A stretch of DNA of 36,379 bases, from contig JAQVBK010000006.1 in NCBI GenBank assembly GCA_028690365.1, positions 1 to 36,379 of the forward strand, written 5' to 3'. The translations under genes and the position numbers were made by a program. The stretch is from Candidatus Cloacimonadota bacterium. Lineage in GTDB: Bacteria; Cloacimonadota; Cloacimonadia; Cloacimonadales; JAQVBK01. Below are positions 1 through 8,648 of the stretch, in pieces; positions within the stretch are counted from its first letter, which is position 1, and each line of letters begins with the position of its first letter. The notes beneath the pieces were generated by a model, which was given only the letters and a program-made list of their open reading frames with translations, was not told where the DNA came from and made no database searches.

Positions 1-1290
1 ATAAGTGACATTGTTTGAAAAAGAAGATAGCTTAGCTGTGTTCTTATACACATCCTGATATTCAACTCTCACATTATAGACAACCCCATAAGCTAAAGAA
101 TTGAAGTAATTCAAGTCGACTTCATCAGCATCTGAATCATTACCAAAGTTATCACCTGCTAAAGTTACTGAATTATTCCCTTGATTATGATAATCTGGTT
201 TTAACTTAACCCTTGCTCTAGTAACAATCGCTCTTGAGGATGTTTCATAAAGGAAATTTATCCAGACATTATCAGCATTTTCAGGTAAGTTATAGTCTAT
301 AGTCAGATCATATGCGCTTATTTCTAAAACCGGACTAGAAGTAAAAGAATCCGTTTGACCATCAAAAGTGACAGTACTCGCAGAAGCGGTTGTGGCATAA
401 CCATTTTGCAGCTCATCGTCATAAGAAACTATTACATAATAAGCTGTATTATGAACCAAGGTTGAATTAGTTTCGTTCAGCGAAGAGACATCTGAATCTT
501 CAGTGGTAAACGGATAAGTTAATGTGACTGTATGGGCATTTCCGCTATTGTAGGTGTCATTTCCTGCGATACTCAAAAAAGTGCGGTCTGAACCAATTGT
601 ATTATCTACGGAAAAATAAATTCTCACTGAATTGGAGTATCCATCTTCCGGTAAATTGTAGCTAACACTTATTTCTGATGCTGACGTCTGTGACCATGAG
701 ACGTTGGTGGGAGCTTCGGTGGAAGAATCTACAGGAAGAGTCATATAAGAAAAAAAAGTTGTAGAATAGTCAGTGGTATATATTCTATCAGAGGTTATTT
801 GGTTTGCATCAGTATCTTCTCCATACAGTCTTGCTCTAAGTCCGAATGATTTTGCTCCCAAAGGAGGAGTGGGTAATGTAAAAGTACAATAATCTATCTC
901 ATTTGTACCCGGATCTCCATTTCCAAGTTCAGTAACAGTTACATACGAGTTGGATATTGCTGATGTTGTACCTACAACTGGAGTTGAAGTATCATACCAA
1001 TATATTCGAACCTGATTAAGAGTCGTCGAATAATTAAATCCATATACTAAATCTACATCACCAGAGGTTGAATAATCAACCCTGATTTTTACTAGATCTC
1101 CGCCTTCACAACTTTGCCCGCCTACGGTATTCTTTTGAATTCCATATTGATTAATAGTAATTGTCTGTCCCCAAATCAATCCGACCATCAACATCATAAC
1201 AGCTAAAAATATCATTCTTTTACTTAATATCCCGGAAGGGGTTAAACGATTTAGTGAGTTAATAAAACTACCACATAAAATCTTTTTCAT
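1..1290 (-). CDS. Secreted protein with tandem Ig/FnIII-like beta-sandwich repeats; C-terminus runs off the left edge (partial)
   Basis: My own reverse-strand translation is open for 430 codons from ATG at 1290 to position 1 (MKKILCGSFINSLNRFTPSGILSKRMIFLAVMMLMVGLIWGQTITINQYG...). There is a strong RBS (GGAGG, 5 nt before ATG), a hydrophobic signal-like N-terminus, and a repeated motif SYNLPEDG / DYNLPENA about 122 aa apart. It is absent from the ORF track, probably because no stop codon lies in the window. Confidence 0.85.
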   Translation of the reverse strand, partial: MKKILCGSFINSLNRLTPSGILSKRMIFLAVMMLMVGLIWGQTITINQYGIQKNTVGGQSCEGGDLVKIRVDYSTSGDVDLVYGFNYSTTLNQVRIYWYDTSTPVVGTTSAISNSYVTVTELGNGDPGTNEIDYCTFTLPTPPLGAKSFGLRARLYGEDTDANQITSDRIYTTDYSTTFFSYMTLPVDSSTEAPTNVSWSQTSASEISVSYNLPEDGYSNSVRIYFSVDNTIGSDRTFLSIAGNDTYNSGNAHTVTLTYPFTTEDSDVSSLNETNSTLVHNTAYYVIVSYDDELQNGYATTASASTVTFDGQTDSFTSSPVLEISAYDLTIDYNLPENADNVWINFLYETSSRAIVTRARVKLKPDYHNQGNNSVTLAGDNFGNDSDADEVDLNYFNSLAYGVVYNVRVEYQDVYKNTAKLSSFSNNVTY

Positions 1291-1438
1291 TATTCCTCCA
1301 AAATGTATCATTTTTTTATTCTTTTTTCTTTTAAAGAGCATATTGCAACACAACAAAAATATATGAGATGTATCTGTCAATTATAAAATTAGCAACGAAA
1401 AGAAATTGCGAAGCAATTAACGAAAAAAAGTAGAATCA

Positions 1439-1466
1439 GGATTAGCAGGACTGAAGGATTAGCAGG
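1439..1466. repeat. Short direct repeat GGATTAGCAGG x2
   Basis: GGATTAGCAGG at 1439-1449 and 1456-1466. Confidence 0.8.
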
Positions 1467-1565
1467 TTTTTTTAACTAAGATACTTTTCTTTCTGGGATT
1501 TTTTTGTTTGAAATAATCAATTATGAATTAGAGAAATTATCATTCTCTTTTCTGATTCCAAGATA

Positions 1566-1575
1566 GGGGGGGGGG
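1566..1575. repeat. Homopolymeric G10 tract in an AT-rich intergenic region
   Basis: Direct reading: agata-GGGGGGGGGG-aaagag. Confidence 0.85.
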
Positions 1576-1599
1576 AAAGAGTTAAAGACAGATTTTAAA

Positions 1600-1693
1600 C
1601 GTTACTAATCAGGGGATTAGTGACGAGAGGTAGGTTTTTAAGATTACAAATCGGTGGATTAGTAACGAGATGTATCAGAGGATTAGTAGCGAG
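1600..1693. repeat. Interspersed repeat family GGATTAGTRRCGAG (3 copies), the first copy forming a hairpin with an inverted partner
   Basis: Copies at 1614-1627, 1656-1669 and 1680-1693. CGTTACTAATC (1600-1610) pairs with GATTAGTGACG (1615-1625) with one G-T mismatch and a 4-nt loop. Confidence 0.75.
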
Positions 1694-1746
1694 GGGAATA
1701 GAATAAGCTTTGAAGGTTAGCTGGTGATTGTCGGAGAGTTGGTAAT

Positions 1747-1773
1747 GGGGAGAATTCGGTAAAAATTCTCCCC
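1747..1773. terminator. Terminator-like perfect hairpin downstream of guaA, without a U-tract
   Basis: GGGGAGAATT (1747-1756), loop CGGTAAA, AATTCTCCCC (1764-1773); 10-bp perfect stem located about 50 bp past the guaA stop. No poly-U follows on either strand. Confidence 0.4.
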
Positions 1774-1820
1774 AAAATTAATACTGCACTATAAAATTAG
1801 ATTATTCTTTAGGTTGGATA

Positions 1821-3362
1821 CTACTCCCATTCAATGGTGGCTGGAGGTTTTGAGCTTATATCGTAAACTACCCGGTTGATTCCATTGACTTCGTTAATCA
1901 GTCGATTCGATACCCGTTTTAAAAACCAGTAGGGAAGTTCGGTCCAGTCTGCCGTCATTCCGTCAACACTGTTAACAGCTCTGAGAGCGCAAACATTTTC
2001 ATAAGTTCTTTCATCACCCATAACGCCGACGCTCTGAATGGGCAGAAGCACTGCGAAAGCCTGCCAGGTTGTTTTATATAATCCGTGTTTATGCAGTTCC
2101 TCAATGAAAATAGTATCGATATCCTGAAGCAGTCTCACTTTTTCTCGGGAAACGTCACTTATTATTCTGATGGCTAAGCCTGGTCCCGGGAAGGGATGTC
2201 TATCTACTAATTTTGCCGGTAATCCCAGATTTCTGCCTACTTCTCTGACTTCATCTTTAAATAATTCTCTGAGAGGTTCAACCAGTTTGAGATTCATTTT
2301 CTCCGGTAAACCGCCCACATTGTGATGAGATTTGATAGTAGCGGAAGGTCCTTTGAAAGAGACGCTTTCGATGACATCAGGATACAGGGTTCCCTGTGCC
2401 AGAAAAGCAGCTTCAGGATGTTTCAGAGCCTCTTTTTCGAAAATCTCTATAAAGGTGTTGCCAATTATTTTTCGCTTTTGTTCAGGATCGGCAATTCCTC
2501 CCAACTTTTCTAGAAATATATCTTCAGCATTAACCGTAATAAGTTCCATATTAAACGCTGACTTGAAAGCTTTATCTACTTCTGCTGCTTCATTTTTTCG
2601 CAGTAATCCGGTATCTACCAAAATCGGGATCAGGTTTTTTCCGATAGCTTTGTAGAGTAGCGCAGCTGTTACCGAAGAGTCAACGCCACCGCTTAGTCCC
2701 AGTATTACTTTCTGTTGACCCACCATTTGTCTGATTTCATTGATTGAAGATTCGATAAAAGAGGAAGCAGTCCAATCTTTAGAAAAATGGGCAATTCGGA
2801 TAAGGAAATTTTCCAGCATTTTTTCTCCACCGACTGTGTGAACTACTTCAGGGTGAAACTGAAGGGCAATAATTGGTTTATCTTGGTGAGCAATTGCGGC
2901 ATAGGGAGAATTTTCGCTAAAAGCTATTCGGTGAAATTCTTCTGATAATTCAGCTACTGCGTCACCGTGGCTCATCCAGACTTCTTCGAATTTCCCGAGA
3001 TTGTGGAAAATTGAACTATGATCGATGATTTCTATACGGGTGTGTCCGTATTCTTTTTTCTCAGCTCTCACAACTTTTCCGCCAAATACAGAGGTAATCA
3101 ACTGCATTCCATAACAAATGGCTAAAATTGGAAGATTCATTTCCAGAATTCTTTGATCTGGAATAGGTGATGAAGGCATGTTGACTGAAAATGGACTGCC
3201 GGATAAGACAATAGCTTTTGGTGATTTTGCAACTACTTCCTCAAAACTGATGTTGAAAGGAACGATTTCGCAGTAAATCTTCAGTTTTCGGATTTTTTTG
3301 GCGATAAGCTGTGTATACTGGGATCCAAAGTCCAATATAAGTACAAGTTCATGGTTGGTCAT
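1821..3362 (-). CDS. guaA: GMP synthase (glutamine-hydrolysing)
   Basis: Class I GATase motifs (LAICYGMQLI, ALQFHPEVVHT), ATP-PPase loop LGLSGGVDSSV, conserved C-terminus ISSKPPATIEWE. Confidence 0.97.
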   Translation of the reverse strand: MTNHELVLILDFGSQYTQLIAKKIRKLKIYCEIVPFNISFEEVVAKSPKAIVLSGSPFSVNMPSSPIPDQRILEMNLPILAICYGMQLITSVFGGKVVRAEKKEYGHTRIEIIDHSSIFHNLGKFEEVWMSHGDAVAELSEEFHRIAFSENSPYAAIAHQDKPIIALQFHPEVVHTVGGEKMLENFLIRIAHFSKDWTASSFIESSINEIRQMVGQQKVILGLSGGVDSSVTAALLYKAIGKNLIPILVDTGLLRKNEAAEVDKAFKSAFNMELITVNAEDIFLEKLGGIADPEQKRKIIGNTFIEIFEKEALKHPEAAFLAQGTLYPDVIESVSFKGPSATIKSHHNVGGLPEKMNLKLVEPLRELFKDEVREVGRNLGLPAKLVDRHPFPGPGLAIRIISDVSREKVRLLQDIDTIFIEELHKHGLYKTTWQAFAVLLPIQSVGVMGDERTYENVCALRAVNSVDGMTADWTELPYWFLKRVSNRLINEVNGINRVVYDISSKPPATIEWE

Positions 3363-3389
3363 ATTTGACTCCTCTATTTATTAATTTTC

Positions 3390-4148
3390 CTATTTATTAT
3401 TTGTCAGAAAGAATTGAACAGCATTTTGAAAAGATTGGTCTGCAATCAATTTAGGTGGAACCATTCTTATTTCAGAAATTTTTTCAATGATATATCTTAG
3501 CATGGCAGGATTATTTCTTTTCCCGCGGAAAGGTACAGGAGCAAGATAAGGAGAGTCGGTTTCGACAAAGAATTGTTCTTTGGGTACATATCTGATAACA
3601 GCATCAAGCAAGCTATTTTTGTAAGTGACCGTTCCGGTGAATGATATATTCCAGCCTTTTTCAATAACCCGTTTGGCAAAATTAATGTCTCCCGAAAAAC
3701 AATGAAACACAACTTTTACCGGATTGTATTCATTGAGTATGCTAAAAGTCTCTTCATGGGCATCTCTGTCATGAATTACGATAGGCAGCCTATTTTTAAC
3801 TGCGATTTCGATTTGTTTTCTGAACACGTCGATTTGAGTCTGTTTTGGAGAAATATTCCGGTAAAAATCCAGTCCGATTTCACCTATTGCTACAACTTTT
3901 TTATCCTTCAATAATGGTAAAATTACAGATTCATCGAAATCCTCAGCATCATGTGGATGGTAGCCAACAGTAGCATAGATGTTTTCGTATTTCTCAGCGA
4001 GCTTCACTGAGGCAATTGAAGTTTCTTTATCGACGCCAACGTTGACAATATATTCTATACCCTGTCTAAAACATTCACTAATTATCTGATCTCTGTCAGA
4101 ATTGTAATCTTTGAAATCAAGATGGGCATGAGTCTCAAATATTTTCAT
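3390..4148 (-). CDS. tatD: TatD family metal-dependent hydrolase
   Basis: N-terminal HAHLD, GEIGLDFYR, HDRDAHEE, VFHCFSG, ETDSPYLAP motifs. Confidence 0.93.
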   Translation of the reverse strand: MKIFETHAHLDFKDYNSDRDQIISECFRQGIEYIVNVGVDKETSIASVKLAEKYENIYATVGYHPHDAEDFDESVILPLLKDKKVVAIGEIGLDFYRNISPKQTQIDVFRKQIEIAVKNRLPIVIHDRDAHEETFSILNEYNPVKVVFHCFSGDINFAKRVIEKGWNISFTGTVTYKNSLLDAVIRYVPKEQFFVETDSPYLAPVPFRGKRNNPAMLRYIIEKISEIRMVPPKLIADQSFQNAVQFFLTNNK

Positions 4149-4391
4149 ATTACCTCTTTCAAAGAAATGTTTTTTTTAAAACACTTTATTTTTTTTTGCC
4201 GTCAAAAATTCAGGAAATAGTTAATTTGCTTTACACCTGAAAACTTTGTTGACAAATTATTGAACAAAAACTTTTTAAGCAATCAAAGTCACATTTTTTT
4301 GAGGGTAGAATACTTCAAGAATTATTTCGAATTATTTGTGCTTTAAGCTGGAGTAATTTAATCATAGATAAGATTCTAAAAGGGAGTTGAA

Positions 4392-7300
4392 ATGATCAAA
4401 TACAAATCTGTACTGGGGAATTTCAGAAGAGATGATATAATTGAAAAAATTTTGCAAAATTTACAGATTGATGAGAGTAGAATTATTGAAATTACCGGAA
4501 CTTCGGGAACAGGGAAAACTCATCTTTATAGAAATTTGCGAGAAGAACTAAAAAGACAGAAAATTGAGTGTTTGCGCTTTTTCCCTCGTCAGTTTAAGTT
4601 TAACAATTTTGCTCTACTGTTGGAAATACTTTGTGGTGTTAAGAAACAAGAATTGATAAAATATGCAGAAAAAGCACAAATCATGAAAGTCGATATGAAA
4701 TATGATTTTTTCTACTTTCTCACCGAAGCACTTTCTCAGGAGAAACGTTTACAGTCAAAATTGGTGATAGTTGATGACTTCGATTTACTTGACCAATATA
4801 CTAAAGATTTTGTTCAATATATATGTAATTACGATAAATCATTCAATATAAAATTCGTGGTTTTTAATACCAAGGAGATGTTCGCTAATTCTATTAAAAT
4901 TAAAATCGATTATTTAAGTCACGAAGAGATAAGCTCAATTATTTCCGGTATAAATCTACAGGGAGATCTAAACAAAGATGTATCTGCCGATATTTTGCAA
5001 AACATAACGGGAGGAAATGTATATCTTCTGGAGTCTCTGTTACGGACTATTGCAGGTAAGAATGATTATAATCTGACTGATTATTTCGAAGTGAAAATTA
5101 CTGTGTCGGGACTCTACGAAGAAAAACTTAATGAGATATCTGATGACTTAAAACAGATTATGTGTGCAATATATCTTCTGGAAGATCAAGCCGATGTGAA
5201 CAATATCAATATAATTCTGCAGAAAGAAATATCTTTGGATAAATTTGACCAATTAGTGGAAGAAGGTTTAATTTATTTCGATACCAACCATTATCGAATT
5301 GCTAAACATACTAGTTTTCAGGTCTACCTGACAAAATTCAGGAAAAAGGATTTGTGTAAGCTCTATAAACAAGCAATGGCTCTTTCTGAATTAGTTAGTT
5401 GTTTAAAGCAGCCAAAGTATTACTATGATCTGGATATTTATGATGAAGAAGTTTATTCAGAAATTGAGAGAGAACTTTTGCTGCTGAAAGATTTTGAAAA
5501 TCTACAATTGGTTTATTCAAAAATGCTTGAGATGGAGAATAATAGCCGCAAAAAGGCAAAAATCTTTGAAAAAATGGGGATTGCCTACGAAAAACTCAAC
5601 AATATCGAAGCTGCTGCTGAATTTTTTAGACAAGCTCTAAAGATAACTTCGGAGTATGGATTGCCGGTAGAGGAAATTATCTATCATCTTGTCACTGATT
5701 TAAATTCCATAAATTCGCACACTTTTGCATTAGAAATTATTAGAAAATATTCCCCTGAATCAATAGACTATTACTGGAAATGCAGGATAATAATGCAAAA
5801 AGCTCAGATACTTCTTGATTTGGAAAATATTGAAGAAGGAATGAGCGAGCTTGATAAGTTAGCTACTCAGATTAGAGATATTGAGAACGAAAGAGACCGA
5901 ATATTCATTTCTGCTGAGAGAAAAAGACTTCTGGGCAAGTTCAACTATTTTCAAAACAATATGAATCTTGCTGACGAGAACTTTAAAGAAGCTGAAAAGC
6001 TTTATAGCTCAATAGACGATTATTCCGGAATTGCAGCAGTTGCCAACAATCTTGGAGTAGTTGTAATGTCTCATGGTGATTGGAAAGAAGCAGAAAGGTT
6101 CTTTTTAAAAAGCATAGAATTTGAAAAAAAAGTATACAATCAGAATGGAATATCAGTTTGCTATAACAATCTTGGTGGTTTGATGTGTGATATGGGAGAG
6201 CTCACTAAATCCCTTTACTATCTTAATGAAGCTCTAAAGATTCAGAGTATGTTTAATGATAGATATAAAATTACTTTCATTTATCATAATATTGGTGTTA
6301 CCTGTATGGAAAATGGTATGTACAGAGACGCCGAGAATGCTTTTAAAAATGCTTTAGAGATATCTCTGAGTTTTAATTTGTACAGAAATATTGTCGCATC
6401 CTATTATCATCTTGGAGCATTAAACTTTAAAACCGGCAAATGGAAAAAAGCGATTGATTATTATGAACTGGCTATAGCAAAATCTCAGGAGAACAATTTC
6501 CTGGAAGGGATGTGCAAGGCTTACAATAACCTTGGCGAGCTTTATGAGAAGCGAAGCGAATATAATCTTGCTTATGACCTTTATTTCAAAGGAGTAGAAA
6601 TTCTGCCTGATGTTAAGGATGATTTTCTCAAAGCAGAGCTTTATGGCAATCTGGGTAGTGTTCTTACTCATCTACATAATTATGGCGAAGCTTATCCTTA
6701 TTTGGTCGAAAGTTATGATTATTTTAAAAGTCTCGATGCAAAAGATAAAATCATTGAGGCAAATCAAAAATATGCTTTTTATTTCATCCAAACACGAAAT
6801 TTTGAAAGTGCTGCATACTATATAAACTCCGCAATAAAAACAGCCAAAGAACTGAAAATGGAGTTTGAATTAGGTAAGGCTTATTACATAAGGTCTTTCC
6901 TACAAAGTTCCAAAAATGAGGCAATTAATGATATCAAGTTGGCAATAGAACTATTTATAAAAACAAATAATAATTTTGAGCTGGCTTTAACTAATTATCA
7001 CTATGCTAATCTTTTGGCAGAGGGAGAAGATACATGGGAACAAGCACTTCAAATTCTTTCTGAGAATAAAAAAATAATCAAGGAATTTGATTCAATTAGT
7101 CTCCTGGAAAAAAATGATTACTTGATAAACAAAATCACCAAGGATAGATCTGTAGAGTTAAAAGAATCAAAGTATCATGAATCACTTCTCAGTAAATTTT
7201 ATGAGATAACTGAGAAATTAAATCTGATAAACGATTTTGATAATTTGCTGGTTGCTTCGCTTGACTTACTGGTAGAAATTTCAGAATCAGACGGTGGAAT

Positions 7301-8648
7301 ATTGTGCCTTTACAATCTAAGAGATGCCGGTAATAATTGGGAATATAAAATTTTCAACTCTTTTTCTGAACAACAGGAAGATGCTGATGAATTTTTCAAC
7401 GTTATTACCGAAACTTTTGAAAACAATAAGACATTAAATTATCAACAACCTCATTTTGCAGCGAATTACAATAGCATAATTAGTTTTCCTCTTAGAATAA
7501 GAAACAAGACTCAGGGGGTTATTTTACTCTTTTGTAAACATGGCAATCATTATTTTACCAAGAAGATTATCAATCTTATTAGTGCTCTTTGCAATCAGGT
7601 TATTGTGACAATAGAAAATCTAAGACAATGCAATCTGGAGAAATCTCATGCAATAATCAGAGAAGAATTACTTACAGCATCAAATTTTACTAATATTGTC
7701 GGTAAGAGCAGCAGAATTGAACGAATATTTGAGTTGATTGAAAAGATTAAAGATACTCCTACTACTGTATTGATTGAGGGAGAAAGCGGGACAGGTAAAG
7801 AACTTATCGCCAGGGCAATTCATTTTAACAGTAACAGAAAAAATAAAAAATTTGTTGCCCAATACTGCGGAGCTTTACCGGAGACCCTTCTGGAAAGCGA
7901 GTTATTCGGTCATGTTAAAGGCTCTTTCACCGGAGCTGCCTATGATAAAAAAGGGTTGTTCGAGATTGCGGACGGAGGAACCTTCTTTTTGGATGAAATC
8001 GGAGACATAAGTCTTTCTATTCAAGCAAAACTGTTACGATTTCTTCAGGAAGGAGAGATAAAAAGAGTAGGTTCAACTAAAACTAATAAAGTAGATGTAC
8101 GGGTTATTTGTGCTACCAATGTATCTCTGAAACAAAAAGTAGAAAAGGGCGAATTCAGATTAGACTTGTATTACCGTCTGAATGTAATAAAAATTGATAT
8201 GCCGTCACTTAAGGAACGTAAATCAGACATACCGCTTCTTGCTATACACTTTCTCGATAAATACAATAAGCGAGTTATGAAAGATATTAAAGGTATAACT
8301 GATGAAACTATGAAACATCTGGTCAGATGTGATTGGCCCGGCAATGTCAGACAACTTGAAAACGAAATTGAAAGAGCTGTTACTCTGGCAGAACCCAATT
8401 CATTTATCAGACCTGTAGACTTATCAGAAGAAGTATTTAAACTGGCTCAGCAAAAAGAAACTATTGATATTCTGGAAGTAGTTCCTTTGAAGGATGCTTT
8501 GGAAAAACTTGAAATTCAAATGATAAATGATGCTTTGGAAAGATCTGGCTGGAATCAGACCAGAGCTGCAAAAGAACTTGGTTTGAGTAGGCAGGGACTT
8601 ATAAAAAAAATGAAGAGATACGGATTCGATAAGATAGATGAAAGCTGA
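4392..8648 (+). CDS. Multidomain sigma-54-dependent activator: N-terminal AAA/STAND-like ATPase, TPR array, GAF-like domain, sigma-54 AAA+ domain, Fis-type HTH
   Basis: First Walker A GTSGTGKT (nt 4497-4520) and Walker B KLVIVDDFDLL; multiple 34-40-aa TPR-like units (e.g. GIAAVANNLGVVVMSHGDWKEAERFFLKSIEF); second Walker A GESGTGKE; GSFTGA (GAFTGA variant) at 7920-7937; C-terminal RSGWNQTRAAKELGLSRQGLIKKMKRYG. Confidence 0.92.
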   Translation: MIKYKSVLGNFRRDDIIEKILQNLQIDESRIIEITGTSGTGKTHLYRNLREELKRQKIECLRFFPRQFKFNNFALLLEILCGVKKQELIKYAEKAQIMKVDMKYDFFYFLTEALSQEKRLQSKLVIVDDFDLLDQYTKDFVQYICNYDKSFNIKFVVFNTKEMFANSIKIKIDYLSHEEISSIISGINLQGDLNKDVSADILQNITGGNVYLLESLLRTIAGKNDYNLTDYFEVKITVSGLYEEKLNEISDDLKQIMCAIYLLEDQADVNNINIILQKEISLDKFDQLVEEGLIYFDTNHYRIAKHTSFQVYLTKFRKKDLCKLYKQAMALSELVSCLKQPKYYYDLDIYDEEVYSEIERELLLLKDFENLQLVYSKMLEMENNSRKKAKIFEKMGIAYEKLNNIEAAAEFFRQALKITSEYGLPVEEIIYHLVTDLNSINSHTFALEIIRKYSPESIDYYWKCRIIMQKAQILLDLENIEEGMSELDKLATQIRDIENERDRIFISAERKRLLGKFNYFQNNMNLADENFKEAEKLYSSIDDYSGIAAVANNLGVVVMSHGDWKEAERFFLKSIEFEKKVYNQNGISVCYNNLGGLMCDMGELTKSLYYLNEALKIQSMFNDRYKITFIYHNIGVTCMENGMYRDAENAFKNALEISLSFNLYRNIVASYYHLGALNFKTGKWKKAIDYYELAIAKSQENNFLEGMCKAYNNLGELYEKRSEYNLAYDLYFKGVEILPDVKDDFLKAELYGNLGSVLTHLHNYGEAYPYLVESYDYFKSLDAKDKIIEANQKYAFYFIQTRNFESAAYYINSAIKTAKELKMEFELGKAYYIRSFLQSSKNEAINDIKLAIELFIKTNNNFELALTNYHYANLLAEGEDTWEQALQILSENKKIIKEFDSISLLEKNDYLINKITKDRSVELKESKYHESLLSKFYEITEKLNLINDFDNLLVASLDLLVEISESDGGILCLYNLRDAGNNWEYKIFNSFSEQQEDADEFFNVITETFENNKTLNYQQPHFAANYNSIISFPLRIRNKTQGVILLFCKHGNHYFTKKIINLISALCNQVIVTIENLRQCNLEKSHAIIREELLTASNFTNIVGKSSRIERIFELIEKIKDTPTTVLIEGESGTGKELIARAIHFNSNRKNKKFVAQYCGALPETLLESELFGHVKGSFTGAAYDKKGLFEIADGGTFFLDEIGDISLSIQAKLLRFLQEGEIKRVGSTKTNKVDVRVICATNVSLKQKVEKGEFRLDLYYRLNVIKIDMPSLKERKSDIPLLAIHFLDKYNKRVMKDIKGITDETMKHLVRCDWPGNVRQLENEIERAVTLAEPNSFIRPVDLSEEVFKLAQQKETIDILEVVPLKDALEKLEIQMINDALERSGWNQTRAAKELGLSRQGLIKKMKRYGFDKIDES

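Noticed and set aside
1439-1693. CRISPR-like array
   Set aside because: Repeats are short (11-14 bp), degenerate and irregularly spaced, with no uniform spacers or adjacent cas genes.
2332-2655. 107-aa plus-strand ORF antisense to guaA
   Set aside because: Opposite the highly conserved GuaA synthetase domain; no recognisable protein features.
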